From assembly GCF_000204055.1 (NCBI RefSeq), contig NW_006768819.1:104120-168119 (forward strand): a DNA stretch of 64,000 nucleotides, in the 5' to 3' direction. This DNA is from Melampsora larici-populina 98AG31 (taxonomy: Eukaryota; Basidiomycota; Pucciniomycetes; Pucciniales; Melampsoraceae). The position numbers were made by a program, and so were the translations under genes. This document shows, one piece after another, positions 1 through 12,355 of the stretch; within the stretch, counting starts at the first letter, position 1, and every line of letters begins with the position of its first letter. The notes below the pieces were generated by a model. The model was given only the letters and a program-made list of their open reading frames with translations. It had not been told where the DNA came from and did not search any database.

Positions 1-647
1 CAACAGATGTAGAGAATTTGGAGCAAGTACAGCTCACTTCTCACGCCAGGATTCCAGTTTATGGGGTAAGTCCCTCGCTGGGGCTCGGGCCTTTGGCGAG
101 GGACTTTGTTAAGTTTGCGGGCAAGCCCGCCTATGTTCTAGTTCATTTGTATTTGTGCAATACCATGATACAAAAGTCATTCAAAGTTGTTAATTCGTCT
201 TCAAAGACGGTATTGTTGTAAAATGGCCTTAACTGGATCGTTCATAACAAGCTCCATGTACTAGTTTGGTCATCATTTACTCATCTCAACTTTTATCGAA
301 AGCTTCAATTTATGATGAGAGGAATTCAGACATGTTCAATCGAACAGAAGCACACAGCTTAGCCTTGAGGGTGGAAGTGTACCAGAATATGCTTATATGA
401 CATCATCGTATGCTTACAGCTCAATTCGGAATGCCTCATCCAGTTTCATCTCCTCACTGAATGACGCGCCAAGCTGATCGATCGAAGTCAACTCATGAAA
501 CCATTTCTACCAATCCATTCAACCCTTTCTTGGACTCTGAGACTTCATCATCAAAACAAAAACATCATCAAATCTCAATTCTTGAAGTTCAACTTTCACC
601 ACCACTTTTCAACCAACATATCAGCATTAACTTCTTCACCATCAAAG
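1..647. other. intergenic / upstream region of the SDR gene
   Basis: No coding sequence is supported here. A perfect 11-bp hairpin (arms 68-78 and 96-106, AAGTCCCTCGC and its complement) sits at the left edge. The same AAGTCCCTCGCC word recurs near 44090, next to another repeat-rich tract, so it may be a transposon scrap. Open frames at 461-661 and 495-647 are most simply 5' leader of the gene starting at 648. Confidence 0.5.
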
Positions 648-2259
648 ATGTCAATCTTTAGAACTGATCAACTCGAGAATGCAACGGTTCTTGTAACAGG
701 TGCATCAGGAGTAAGTGTCCCCCCAAATAAAAAAAACTTTCATCCAAAACCCAATCAACATCAAACTGATTTCTTATACTCACATTCGTTCTTCATTCAG
801 GGAATCGGTGAAGCAACTGCCATCTTATTTGCACGTGCAGGATCAAATGTCATCATCACAGCACGTAGAGAAAGCAAATTACAAGAAGTCAAAAGTTTAG
901 CAGAAAAAGCAAATCAAGAAGGAAACACTGGTAAAGGTGGAAAAGTGATGGCTTTGACATTAGATATGCAAGATAAAAAAGCTATTGATGGGTTCTTAGA
1001 TAAACTTCCCAAAGAATTTCAAAAGATTGATATACTTGGTGGGCCTTTTTTTATAACTCTTTTTTAGCTCATTTAAAGTCTATCTAAAAGGACTAATCGG
1101 AAACACTCATTTTTTCTCAATAGTCAATAACGCTGGTTTAGTTTATGGACGAGACTCAGTAGGAGACTTAAACTTTGATGAAGTAGAAGTGATGATCAGT
1201 ATGTGTCTCTGATGATTTTCTTTTAGACAACTTCAAATTGATTGGTCATGATTTTCTAAATCCATCCATACGGATACCAAAGACACAAATGTTCTTGTAC
1301 GCTCACTAAAACACGAGGTTTTGAACTTATCAAACTGGCATTGACCATGATATTCCTCTTAGGGCTTATTCCGACTTACCAACCTCTTGGTCAAAGGTAA
1401 AACTGTTTCATCACGTAATCGAAAGCCCTCAGTGACGTATTTTTATGCTGATTGATTGTGGTCTCATAGGAATGAAGGAGCGAGGTCGGGGGCAGTAAGC
1501 GATTCGAAGAATTCATATCATCTTGACATATTTTTGAAGGGTGTTTTTGGGTTTGAGCGATCAGTATTATAAATTTAGGTTCCGTAGCTGGTCGTGAAGC
1601 ATACGCAGGAGGTTCTATCTAGTAAGTGAAAACTCTGTACTCTTTTAGCGAACTTCTTCTAGGATACTAAATGGAATTACTTTGATGACAGCTGTGCAAC
1701 TAAACATGCAGTCAACGCCTTTTCAGGTGCTTTGATGCGCGAATTAGTCTCGACTCCTTTACGAGTGAGTGAGGTACAGCCCGGTATGGTCGAGACTGAG
1801 TTCAGTGTGACCCGATTTAGAGGTGATCGTAAAGCGGCTGATCAAGTCTATGAAGGTATGGTTTCTGAACGATTCTATCATCACTGTTTTGAAGAAGAAA
1901 TCTGGCAGGCGAGTCGATTGTACTCATGGAAATTTTCTTCTTGTTGTATTTGATCTAATACTTTAGGCTTGAAACCATTAACGGCTCAAGATATCGCAGA
2001 AGAGATCGTATGGTGTGCATCAAGGTAAGCAGATCAAACTTCACTTCTCCAAAAACCATACCTCATCTCTAAGTCGAATGATCTTTCCACTTTTTCTTTT
2101 AAACCAGACCTCCTCACGTCAATATTGCTGAATTATTTGTAAGTCTATCTCCATGAATATGATTTACCTTTAAGAACAAAACGATTGAAGTTGTTCATTG
2201 AATAGGTTTTACCAACGGCTCAAGCTAGTGCTGGATTACATCATAAGATGTCTAAATGA
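648..2259 (+). CDS. SDR-family NADP(+)-dependent 3-hydroxyacid / serine dehydrogenase (YdfG/Tma29-like)
   Basis: Eleven exons splice to 270 aa: 648-710, 801-1038, 1124-1198, 1283-1296, 1363-1396, 1470-1494, 1565-1621, 1692-1855, 1967-2024, 2108-2138, 2206-2259. Frame is kept across every GT-AG junction. It is a classical short-chain dehydrogenase: the nucleotide-binding TGASGGIG is at residues 17-24, NNAG at 102-105, the catalytic Ser at about 156 and YCATK (Tyr169, Lys173) at 169-173. Length and the PGMVETEFS segment after the active site match the YdfG/yeast YMR226C group, cytosolic enzymes that oxidise L-serine, L-allo-threonine and other 3-hydroxy acids with NADP+. The substrate is inferred from the family, not visible. 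The start is the ATG nearest the Rossmann fold; an upstream ATG at 495 in the same frame would add 51 low-complexity residues unlike the family. One exon is only 14 nt long. Confidence 0.88.
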
Positions 2260-3329
2260 GTTGAGATGTTTAGGTATGAGGTCTTGTTCTTTCGATCAAC
2301 CCGAAAAGTAGTGGATGAGTTTATATATCATAGATCTTAGGAGATGTACTTAGAAGTTTAACTTTGTGGTTGGTTTATTTATGTTCAAGAATGTACAATT
2401 TGAACTACAAAATCGGTCCATGAGCTCAAGAAGATTCACTTGATTTTACATGATTTCTTGATATTAAGCTCAATACATTGTAAAGTTCTCAACAATCACT
2501 CAGAGTGATTGTGCGTAAAATCAATCTAATAGCTCAGAGTCATATGATTGGATATAGTAGATTGCAGGCTCCAGGATAGGATAGGATCACACCAGCTATG
2601 ATACTTGAACTCATCTATGCTTAACTAACTCCATCAGTCTAGAATGTAGAGGGGCTTCATGCAATGCGTGAATCTATCAAACCATTTCTATTGCGCCATA
2701 TTACTGTAGTTAAGTCTCCATGCTGCTTATGCCCAGTGTATGTGCTTGATTCTTTGTTTGAATGAAATGCGAAGTTAATGAGGATCAAGTATCGGATTAT
2801 GATATGAAAATCTCCTTAGAATGATCCATGTACATGACCAAATAGATGGTGACATTTAATTTTAGGAATGGAGATAGATTTACAAAATGATTCTTAAGCC
2901 AAAACATGCAGGCCTTTGAGTGGTCTCAGCTTTGATCATGAAGCTGTCTCATTCAAAAAGAGGAATAAAGACCAATAATAGAATATGCCCATTGTACAGC
3001 CTGTTGCATTATTGATGAGTTGATGAACCAAAGCTGGTGCAGCTGAGTGAGGGCGAGGCACAGGAATTTGTTTACTTTGCGGCTCTTTGCGGGCCGGCTT
3101 TATTTGTAACTTTGGTCATGTCAATGTGTGTATGTAAATTGGAACCGATCAGGTGATCGGTGGGTTTTGTAGTGATCGGACTTAAAAACTTTTAAAACTT
3201 CAACTTCGCTTTCGAAAGTCTTCATCCTCTTTACCATCACATCACCAACTTTCATCCAAGTCAATATCCTACTTTATCTTAAAGACTTTATCCATCTTTT
3301 TGTTCTTTTCATCTAAATAACTCTTCATC
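2260..3329. other. intergenic region between SDR gene and MET6
   Basis: About 1.07 kb with stops in all frames and no recognisable gene. It must hold the SDR terminator and the MET6 promoter. A pyrimidine-rich, ATG-free leader of about 150 nt precedes the MET6 start, typical of highly expressed basidiomycete genes. No repeat was noticed. Confidence 0.5.
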
Positions 3330-6131
3330 ATGGTTCAATCAGCTGGTATGTCTTATAGATGATACCTTCCATCCATACTCTATCACAGCGCTTCTTGGTA
3401 GACTCCCTGACTCATTCTCACATTCACAGTTCTCGGATTCCCTCGAATTGGTGACAAGCGTGAAATCAAAAAGGCTGTTGAGGCTTACTGGGCTGACAAG
3501 ATCTCAGCCGAAGAACTTCAAGCTGCTGCCAAAGAAGTCAGACTCCAAAACTGGAAGCGAATCCAAGCCGCTGGTGTCGATCATGTCCCCAGCAATGACT
3601 TCGCCCTTTACGATCATGTGCTTGACCATTGCACCATGTTCAATGTGGTGCCTTCCAAGTACTACGAGGCTAAGTTGACCCCTCTTGATTTGAGTTTTGC
3701 CATGGGTCGTGGTCGACAACGTGATGGTGTTGACTTACCGGCTTGTGAAATGTGTGTCTTTATCCATCTTTTCAAACAATGTGTTTGAAACACGACTGAT
3801 CCATGCTATTGATGTTAGGAACAAATACCTCGGTACCAACTATCACTACATCGTACCCGAGGTCTCCAACCAGACCGAATTCAAGCTTGTTCACCAAAAG
3901 CCTGTGGATGAGTACCTTGAGGCCAAGGCTGCTGGAATCGAAACTCGTCCAGTGATCTTCGGTCCTCTTTCCTTCTTGCTCATGGGAAAGACTGCTAGAT
4001 CGTCCAACGAGACATACGAGCCTGTCTCCTTGTTGTCCAAATTGGTTCCTGTCTACGTTGAACTTATCAAGAAACTCGTGGCTGCCGGTGCCAAGTCTAT
4101 CCAGATCGATGAGCCTGGTCTCGTCTTAGACTCGGCTGACAAACTCGGAAAGGAGCTCATCGAGACCTACACCGCTCTCTCTCAAGCTGCATCTTCGGCC
4201 CAAATCACGATCACTACTTTCTTTGGTAGCGCCGAAGCCATCTTGCCTTCCCTTGCCCAATGCCCAGTCCACGCTATTCACTTGGATCTCACCGAGCGTG
4301 GAAACCCTTCTCAACTCAAGGCAGCACTTTCGCTCTTGAAACCCACCAAACTCGCCATCTCCCTTGGTCTCGTCTCTGGCCGCAATGTCTGGAAGAACGA
4401 CATGGGCCGCTGCTTGGAACATATCTCCGAGGCCACCCAGGCACTCGGCGAGGACCGAGTCATCGTCGCCACTTCCTCGTCTCTCCTTCACACTCCTGTC
4501 ACCTTGGCTAACGAAAGCAAGTTGACCGCCGAACAAAAGGATTGGTTTGCCTTTGCCCTCGAAAAGTGTGAAGAAGTTAGCACTTTGGCCAAAGCTGTCT
4601 CATCCTCTGTCAGCGATGCCGTCAAGGCCAAACTCAGTGCCAACAAAGACTCGATCAAGAAGCGTCGTGAATTTGAGGCTAAAAGTGATGCCAGTGTTCG
4701 TGAACGTTTGGCCAAGGTGACACCTGAGATGTACAACCGAAAGAACGCCTTCCCCACCCGACGAGCCGCTCAAGCTAAAGTTGTTCAGCTTCCTCGATTC
4801 CCTACGACTACCATTGGTTCATTCCCTCAAACCAAAGAGATCCGTGTCGCCCGTGCCAAATTCACCAAGGGTGAAATCACTGCTAAAGAGTACGATGACT
4901 TCATCGGCAAGGAGATCGAACATGTTGTTCGCTTCCAGGAGTCCTGTGGTCTTGACTTGCTCGTTCACGGTGAGCCCGAACGAAACGACATGGTCATGTA
5001 AGTTCCTTCTGTTTTCCCAGAACGGTTGGATTGCAGTCCTAACTGATCAAACAAATTCTAGGTACTTTGGAGAGCAACTTCAAGGTTTCGTTTTCACTGA
5101 GAACGCTTGGGTTCAATCCTACGGTTCTCGTTGCGTTCGACCCCCTATCATTGTCGCCGATGTCGCTCGACCAGCACCAATGACTGTTAGATGGTCATCA
5201 TACGCCCAATCTCTTTCCAAGCTCCCTGTCAAGGGTATGCTCACTGGGTAAGTATGTTTTGTACTTGTGGCGGTTTCACCACCCTTTCTGACAGTTCTAT
5301 GATGCTCTCTAGTCCTGTGACCATCCTCGCTTGGTCTTTCCCTCGTATCGATGTCTCACGCGAGGTCCAATCCCGCCAACTTGCTCTTGCTCTTCGAGAC
5401 GAAGTTTGCGACTTGGAGAAAGCTGGCATTTTCGCTATTCAAGTTGACGAGCCCGCTATCCGAGAGGGTATGCCTCTACGAAAGGCTGATTGGAATGAGT
5501 ACCTCCAATGGGCTGTGGACAGTTTCAAGTTGGCCACTGCCGGTGTTGAGGATCGCACACAGACTCACTCTCACTTCTGTTACTCTGATTTCAATGAAAT
5601 CATGTCACGTATGTATCCATCGATTATCAAATCACCATTTTCGATATGATACTCACTCTTCTCTTTCTATGTAGACATTGCTCGTCTCGATGCTGACGTC
5701 ATCTCGATTGAGGCAAGCAAGTCAGACCACAAATTGTTGAAGGTATTTGCCTCGGTTGAATATGCTAACCAAATCGGACCTGGTGTCTACGGTATGCTTT
5801 GAAAACTCTTATCAAATTGATCTGGGCCTTGAAAGATCTCATGTTTTTTTTTCGATCTATAGATATTCACTCTCCTCGTGTGCCATCGCAAGAAGAGATT
5901 CAACAAAAGATTGCCGATACCCTCAAGGTCGTCAAATCTGATCTTCTCTTTGTCAACCCTGATTGTGGATTAAGTAAGTCCTTGATCAGATCTGCACCTA
6001 AGATTGAAGATCTGTACTCATCACACTGTTTACTCTTTTCTCTAGAAACTCGTGCTTGGCCCGAGACTGAGGCTTCATTGAAGAACTTGGTCGCTGCTGC
6101 CAAATGGGCTCGTGAAACTTACAAGGCTTAA
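3330..6131 (+). CDS. MET6: cobalamin-independent methionine synthase (5-methyltetrahydropteroyltriglutamate-homocysteine methyltransferase)
   Basis: Eight exons (3330-3345, 3430-3751, 3819-4997, 5062-5247, 5313-5608, 5675-5791, 5863-5973, 6046-6131) join in frame to 770 aa, the normal length of fungal Met6. The enzyme moves a methyl group from methyl-tetrahydropteroyl-polyglutamate to homocysteine, the last step of methionine synthesis, in the cytosol. The N-terminal half starts [18 protein letters not shown] and carries the duplicated barrel; the C-terminal catalytic half starts [14 protein letters not shown]. Zinc ligands expected in the family are visible as HSHFCYSDF and, near the end, NPDCGLKTRAWPE. 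Codon use is richer in G/C-ending codons than neighbouring genes, as expected for a strongly expressed housekeeping gene. The first exon is 16 nt, so the ATG is fixed by the splice site rather than by homology. Confidence 0.96.
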
Positions 6132-6588
6132 ACTCTTGTGTCCAGATGAACTGTCCTGTTTGTGTGTTGATGTGTGTGTGTGTGGTTAGCAGTATATAGA
6201 TGATTTATGTAGACAGTTGATGACTCGTCATGATTAGAATACTTGTTCAACACGAGTATTTTTTAAAACTTGAACCCGCTGATAGTTCCTATATACCACT
6301 TTAGTAAAAGGTTTATGAACTTTTGGGTTGAACATCCGGTTTATCAAATGTAATATCACGTTTTTGATCTCGGTACTGAGCATGAGTCATGCTTTTGAGC
6401 CGCTCAAAGGACCTTTTGAGTCTTTGGGGTTGATTGTGAGCAATTTTGAAATGACAAACCAACTCTACCCTCCAACAACTTTATCATTTGATTTTTCAAC
6501 ATGAGTTGGATAACCATGTATTAGCAAGACATTCGGATTTTGCAACTTTTGTTCACACGACAAACCGAGTGATTGGGATACTGTATGA
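6132..6588. other. intergenic region 3' of MET6
   Basis: No gene is seen. A short GT-rich run (about 6160-6185) lies just after the MET6 stop and could belong to the 3' UTR. The boundary with transposon-derived sequence is near 6590. Confidence 0.45.
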
Positions 6589-8030
6589 ATGCGTTCTCCT
6601 ACTAACTCATCAGCTGGGTGTGAATCTTCAGTAACTGATCAATCTTCAGATGCTAATATTGAAAACCTTCTGGAGCAAGTTGATGAGTATGACTGGGGTA
6701 ATGAAGAGGACTGGGAGGATGTGGTCTATCATCCACCATCTACAGTTGTTTTCAAAAAGCTTGCCCAAATTTGCCCGCAAAACTCGAGCAATTTGGCGGT
6801 GAATTTGCGGCAAGCTTTTTGCAAATGACTGTACTAGTAATCAGGGCACTCAACAAGGTCCTGATACTTCATCTTTCCAAAAGAATGGTTGGTACCCATT
6901 TGGAAAATTGGAGGTATGTACTCGCAATGTGACACTCATGGACAAATGGTATTTGGCTGATATTTAGTTTCTCCTCTGACTTAGAATATCATTGCAACTA
7001 TGATTTATGGTTTAGCACGCAAACGGATCAGCCGAAGTCAATACGAGGCAATTCACAGTGCAGTGAGCCTGGTTGGCCTCAAGTTGCCAACTTACAAAAC
7101 CTTGAAGAATATGTTGAAATGTGTTAAAAAAATTCTTGGTTTGAAATTGGTAACAAGCATAAGTCCTTTGGATAATGCTTGCCATTCTTTACCAATTGAG
7201 GATATTGTGAGATTGGTAAGTGACCACTCTGGTAAATGTTGCTTACAATTGCAGTGATGATGTTTTTGGTTGATATTTTTCCAATCTGCAGGATTTGGCA
7301 AAGCCACATGTGGCTCAAAAATTGTCTTTTTACCCAGCAATCTCAAAGGATGGTGTGATCAAACCATTGTGAAAAATGGCTGATTGGCTTCTCTCCTTGG
7401 ATACGGGCTCCTATGTTTTATAGCAGTTATGAGCCAGTACAACTATGCACTGGGAGATTGGTGGTACCTACCCATTTCTATAATTTGGGAAATTTTTTTG
7501 GTTGCAAAGTGTCTTCAATTGCATATTGTGGATTACAACAACTCAAGGGAATCAAAAATGGAGATATTAAAGGAGGAAAAAGTTTCAAATGATGACATGT
7601 TAGTTTTCCACGTAAAGGACTTTTGTAATTTGTTTGAAAATATTCTTTTGCCAAATGGAGGGCACTTAAAAGATCATTATGGTGATATTCTATACCGTAA
7701 GTGGCTTTATAATGGGTTAACTTTATAATGGTATGATGTAAATGTAATGAATCTGATAAGACATGATATCACAGAATGGTCTGATCACCAATGGGTCACC
7801 AAGATTGGTTTGCCCAATCAATGGTGTACTAAGGTACAGGGGAAGATTGTCCAACATGTCCCATTGACAATGTATAGTGATGATACCTCAGGGTCGCATT
7901 CAAAGAGATTCAACAAGCATATGTGCTATTACTTCACATATTCTGGCCTGCCTGCAAAGTTGGCCAACTTGGAATATAATATACATTGGCTGGCAGTGTC
8001 AACAAAAGCACATGGGAACTGGTACTGACT
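6589..8030 (+). pseudogene. decayed large protein of a basidiomycete DNA transposon family
   Basis: Disconnected plus-strand segments in several frames read as one eroded protein. In order: an acidic N-terminal piece (6589-6825); MIYGLARKRISRSQYEAIHS (7000-7220); PHVAQKLSFYPAISKDG (about 7300); a stretch with DGGHL-type and KDHYGDILY words (7560-7720); and HVPLTMYSDDTSG followed by SKRFNKHMCYYFTYSGLP (7855-7960). The order and spacing match a large uncharacterised protein family that recurs on mobile elements in basidiomycete genomes; this is recalled from general knowledge and not searched here. Stops and frame changes separate the blocks, and the C-terminal catalytic part is missing, so it is not functional. 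The last block is copied in inverted orientation just downstream. Confidence 0.6.
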
Positions 8031-8235
8031 TCATCTGGTCTATAATATTATCACCCAATTCCAAAGCATGTGCTTTTGTTGACGCTGCCAGCTAATGTAT
8101 ATTATATTCCAAGTTGGTAAACTTTGCAGGCAGGCCAGAATATGTGAAGTAATAGCACATATGCTTGTTGAATCTCTTTGAATGTGACCCTGAGGTATTG
8201 TCACTATACATTGTCAATGGGACATGTTGGACAAT
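7846..8235. repeat. 169-bp inverted duplication with 52-bp spacer
   Basis: Positions 7846-8014 and 8067-8235 are reverse complements of equal length with few mismatches, separated by 52 bp. The left arm codes for the HVPLTMYSDDTSG block of the transposon protein; the right arm gives the same block on the minus strand with a few changes (DNTSG, AKFTN). A transcript across it would fold into a long hairpin. Confidence 0.9.
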
Positions 8236-8285
8236 GTTAAGGTGAAGGTGTGTCCTGCATTTTGTAATCACTTGATTGGCCCAAA

Positions 8286-8573
8286 TCACAAACAGGGGAA
8301 GTCCTGTTGACAGATGAAGATCTTTGCCTTTGGGCAAATAAGCATGCAGGTGCAGGTGATTGCAATAGTTCTGAGTTTAATGATGAAATAGTTTGATTTG
8401 GGGACATCTGGGTGGGTGCATTTGAACTTTGTACTGAAATTTGAGAACCTGCGCATTGCTACTTTTTTTAAGTGTGAAGCTGACTTCATGTGGGTGTTGA
8501 TCTCTATCATTGCCCGGTTTCCACAAAGCTTGCACCCATATGAAGGAACCCCATTGAAGCCTCTATAATGCAC
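8286..8573 (-). pseudogene. transposon-derived zinc-finger fragment
   Basis: A 95-residue minus-strand frame begins MHYRGFNGVPSYGCKLCGNR and continues with an H-x(4)-S-x-H spacing (HMKSASHLKK), an arrangement like U1-type C2H2 fingers found at the N-terminus of some transposase-associated proteins. It merges at its 3' side with the right arm of the inverted duplication, so it may be the N-terminal exon of a second, oppositely oriented copy of the 6589-8030 family. No complete gene is present. Function is inference. Confidence 0.35.
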
Positions 8574-9035
8574 ATAAAAGACTAAGAGTAATTGGTCATC
8601 AGCTCCTCTCCATGGGATTAGTCATTTTAGTTCTGTACTCACATGATTCAGGATTGTCCTCCATTGAGTTTGACAACCTTCTGAACCAACCACAGTAGAA
8701 ATCTCCAAGCAAATTATGAGTCTTGTACTAGCCAAAAATCAGAAACTTAGAAGAAGCACTTTGGATAGCATTGAAGATGACTACAAGCCCCAAGAAGAAT
8801 ATTGAGCAACAGAAGATGAGTTGATGTGCACCACCAGCTCTGTAGCTGCAAGCAAACTGAATTTAACAAATGTAGAAGGAAAGGTTATTCTGTGTATGAG
8901 AGACTCTTATTGCTTTGCACTAAATGATGCTGTGTGTAATGAGATGATTGCCAAACATTGGTGGGGATGCAGCCTTTTTATAATCCTATACAAGGCTGTG
9001 TGCTGTGTACTCTCCACATGAAACCTGTTGATACG
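8574..9035. other. no recognisable gene
   Basis: Mixed-frame short ORFs only. A 66-codon frame (8821-9018) shows no family features. Probably the remainder of the decayed transposon. Confidence 0.4.
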
Positions 9036-9377
9036 CATTTATGTACATTTCTGTGGAAACATCAATGAAAACCAGTTAGAGGTTGCTTTACATCGCTGGA
9101 ACACCCAAGGCCCCGGCGATGGAGAGCACTGGTTTTCAATGTTTGATAACCATTTATGTACATTTCTGTGGAAACAGAAATGAAAACCACTTAGAGGTTC
9201 TCTACATCGCTGGAACACCCAAGGCCCCGGCGATGGAGAGCACTGGTTTTCAATGTTTGATAACCATTTATGTACATTTCTGTGGAAACAGAAATGAAAA
9301 CCACTTAGAGGTTCTCTACATCGCTGGAACACCCAAGGCCCCGGCATTGGAGAGCACTGGTTTTCAATTGTAACATA
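9036..9377. repeat. minisatellite, about 3 copies of a 114-bp unit
   Basis: Tandem copies start at 9036, 9151 and 9265 (CATTTATGTACATTTCTGTG). The second and third are nearly identical over 114 bp; the first has a few substitutions (CAATGAAAACCAGTTAGAGG for GAAATGAAAACCACTTAGAG) and one extra base. Because the unit length is a multiple of three, both strands carry open frames of about 100 codons (9083-9373 plus, 9039-9398 minus); these are repeat artefacts rather than genes. Confidence 0.9.
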
Positions 9378-12355
9378 CATGAGCATAGCATTGCACATCC
9401 CCCTGGTGTGTATTCAAAACCACTTTCAACTTAATCACATAACCTGCTCAAGTACCTACACTGCAATCATAGCCATGTGACTTTCAAAAGCAAATGCTGG
9501 GAAATGTCATTTAGCATAAGGCTGAAGGACACACAAAAAACAGATCCTCAAAGCATTTGAGGTCGCGCACAGTCGGATGGCTATGGGAAAAAACCGCAGA
9601 CCAACAAAACCATTTGCACATTGCTGTATCAGATGGGCTTGAAGATTGGGTGGAGTTGATGCTGCATACTCTTTGATACTCGAGGGTGTCAGTGACTTGT
9701 GGGCATGCCATTCATGGTCAACTTCTCTCGATTATCATCTTGGGTTGTTCAAGGTGCTTGATCAGCCTAAATTTATCAAGTAAGGCCCGGTTCCAGCAAA
9801 GATACCTGGATCTAGGCAAAAGGCGAAAAAAAGGGATTGTAGCTAGCAAAGATATAAATCATAATGAGCTGAAGCTCAGCCTGTTGACTATGTATCTACC
9901 GCACCATATCAGCTCATTCAAAATTACTTCCAATATTAGATTACATGCTTCACACCTATTTTTGTGTTGAGATGAACCAGAATCCAAAAGTAATCTCAGA
10001 AGAAGATAGAGTAGAGCGAACACCCAAAGATAAAGAACTAGGCACAGACATCCAGAATAGTACTACTAGGGTATCCAAGAAATCTTCAAAGAACTGATCA
10101 AGGAAGAATCTGGATTGGTAATCTTGGTCTTCTTCGATATGAACAGAACGGAGATTGCTTATTTACAAGTCAAAGAGAATCGGATGGGAATCTTGAGACG
10201 CTGTTGAAGGTACTCATGGGATCCAAAGCCTATTGAAGATTATAAAGTATGATCAAATGTCAATGATGTGAAAGATAAATTCAGGTTGGTCAAAGAACCT
10301 ACTAGGTAGTCTTGCGACGAGCCTCGGCAACTAGGTTGAGCCATAGATCATGAGAAGGAGAATTCAACATCAGTCAAGATCAAATGTAGTGTAGTGAGCA
10401 TGAAATCTGAACCGAAGGAGGCAAGTCCTTGTCAGCTTAACAAACCAACTACAATGCAAATAATTGTTAGCCAAATTTGAGGTTTAACACCAAATAGCAA
10501 AACACATACAGATCTGATTGGTGTATGATACAAAGTGATTGCCCTGTGGAAGCCAAAAGTGATTTGAAGAAAAATGGAAGTGAGTGAAACACTTGATAAA
10601 ACATATTTGTGATTAAATGATCTTTTATTTGTGTGTTCAAATCATCTTGGTAAACATTGGAAGGATTAATGCTCTATAAACATGGCCAAGTCTTTTGAAC
10701 ATCCAATCATGAGCTTATAAACCATGAGAGAGTAATACCATCCAGCTTACTAGGGATGGAAAAATTGATGAATTGGGTTATTCCGGGCAGTGGCTATGTC
10801 ACTGAACATCTACACAAAGCTCTAATATAAGGTTTTTTAACGTTGGGAGGCCGCCATCAATAATGGGGTCATCTTTATGTTCTGTTTCCTCGTGATTGGT
10901 TGTATCTCACTCTAAAAGAGAACCACTAATACTATATTGTTATGAAAAGTACAGCTGTGTCTTGCTTGTCTGAAGTGCATACGATTACTCAGATATGTCT
11001 TTTCTAGACACAAGATGAGCTCAACATCAAGACCTTCATCAAACACCGCCGTCGGCGGAAATTGGTGGGGAGTCACCCAACTTGGACGAGGGACTGATTG
11101 AATTGAGAAGAGGAACCTGTAATCATATGAACTCCATTTTCTGGAACTCTAAAGTCTACATTATGAGTGATCAATGATTCTTTGTAGAGCCCTGAAACGG
11201 TATCCCTCCAGAAGTCTGAGCAAGTCTCCTGAAGCTCTGAATAGCTAAAAGATGATCATTAGGTAGCAGTCTAGGGGTGGAGATGCTCTCATTGTCGTGA
11301 GCTATCCTTGTTGCTCAATCGTTTCGCTGAACGTGGACTTGAAGCTATTCGCATCTTGTTTTGAGATGTGTTTGTCTATCTTGGGAAGGTGTTATCAACG
11401 TGTGGGAAAATATCACATGTGAAGATTTTAAAAAAAGAATTCATTTCTGGCACACAATGACTCTGATCCATTAAGCTCATTGACCAGACCCTCAACATCA
11501 TCTAGTGTGTTTGATCAGGTTTTGAATTGCCTGAAGTTGCAAACATTTGATAACAAGTTCACCTCCTTTGAGATCTCAAGTGACAGTAAATTAGAAGTGA
11601 TGGATATCCTGTTTTGAACCCGTAGCAAAAATATTCTTAGAGCTCGCTCGAACCTTGACAATGTGGATGGGTATATTGATGCTTTCAAACCCTTCTTTGT
11701 TACCAGGTCATATAAAGAGGTATGAATAAAGGAGGGAACGTAAAGGCAAATCCATCAAACCAGCTCACAAGGAGTACTGGAAGTCTCATATATTGATACA
11801 GTAAAGTACGTGGTTAAAGAAATTTATCAATATTATTGACAAAATCAAATACCAAGAGCAGGTTATGATGATTTACTCCCAATCATAGTCTAGTCAATTT
11901 CCAAAATCAGAATAAGCTCTTGATCACGCGATAAGATTTTCCTCCTAACAACAAAGTAACCAAACAACACGCAAAAAAATACACCATAAACTGAAGTCCT
12001 TATACATCCGGAATACCAACAGACTGGCCTCGGCTAGTCTTTTAATCCTTCTACTTTTCTTCGGTACCGTTGGCAACATTATTAGAGTAGATTTCTTCTA
12101 CTACTCTTTCCGGCGCAGTCTTTCAAGCTGATCTGCCGATCATAAAGCTCGTCAAGCTGTTGCTTTGTTTCGAAGAGTTTTTCACTCCCACCACACCACT
12201 TCTACCCTTTATCACAACAGACCAAGCTATCCTCTAGAGTACCTTGTCAAAAACAACCATCCTCTCTACACCAACTCCTCCTACTATATACTACAATAGT
12301 TTCACTCTATACTACTCGCGATCTATCCTGAATCCACTGGCTTTGATCTGATAAG
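9378..12355. other. about 3 kb without a recognisable gene
   Basis: No frame longer than about 95 codons and no domain signal. Short stretches around 10080-10330 read through for 30-50 codons in shifting frames, suggesting very old retroelement or gene debris that I cannot name. The last 300 nt (12060-12355) are CT-rich with several TATA-like words (TACTATATACTAC near 12290) and are the likely promoter and leader of the gene at 12356. Confidence 0.45.

Noticed and set aside
495..1067. A 190-codon frame starting at 495 as the SDR protein
   Set aside because: It reads through intron 1 (GTAAGT at 711 to CAG at 800) and breaks the TGASGGIG motif; splicing restores it, and the upstream part is low-complexity leader.
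4126..4757. Long minus-strand frames opposite MET6
   Set aside because: Antisense shadows of a GC-richer, highly biased coding exon.
8092..8337. Independent minus-strand gene with HVPLTMYSDNTSG
   Set aside because: It is the inverted copy of the plus-strand transposon block at 7846-8014.
9083..9398. Two overlapping repeat proteins on opposite strands
   Set aside because: Both are by-products of a 114-bp (3n) tandem repeat; no start context or flanking exons.
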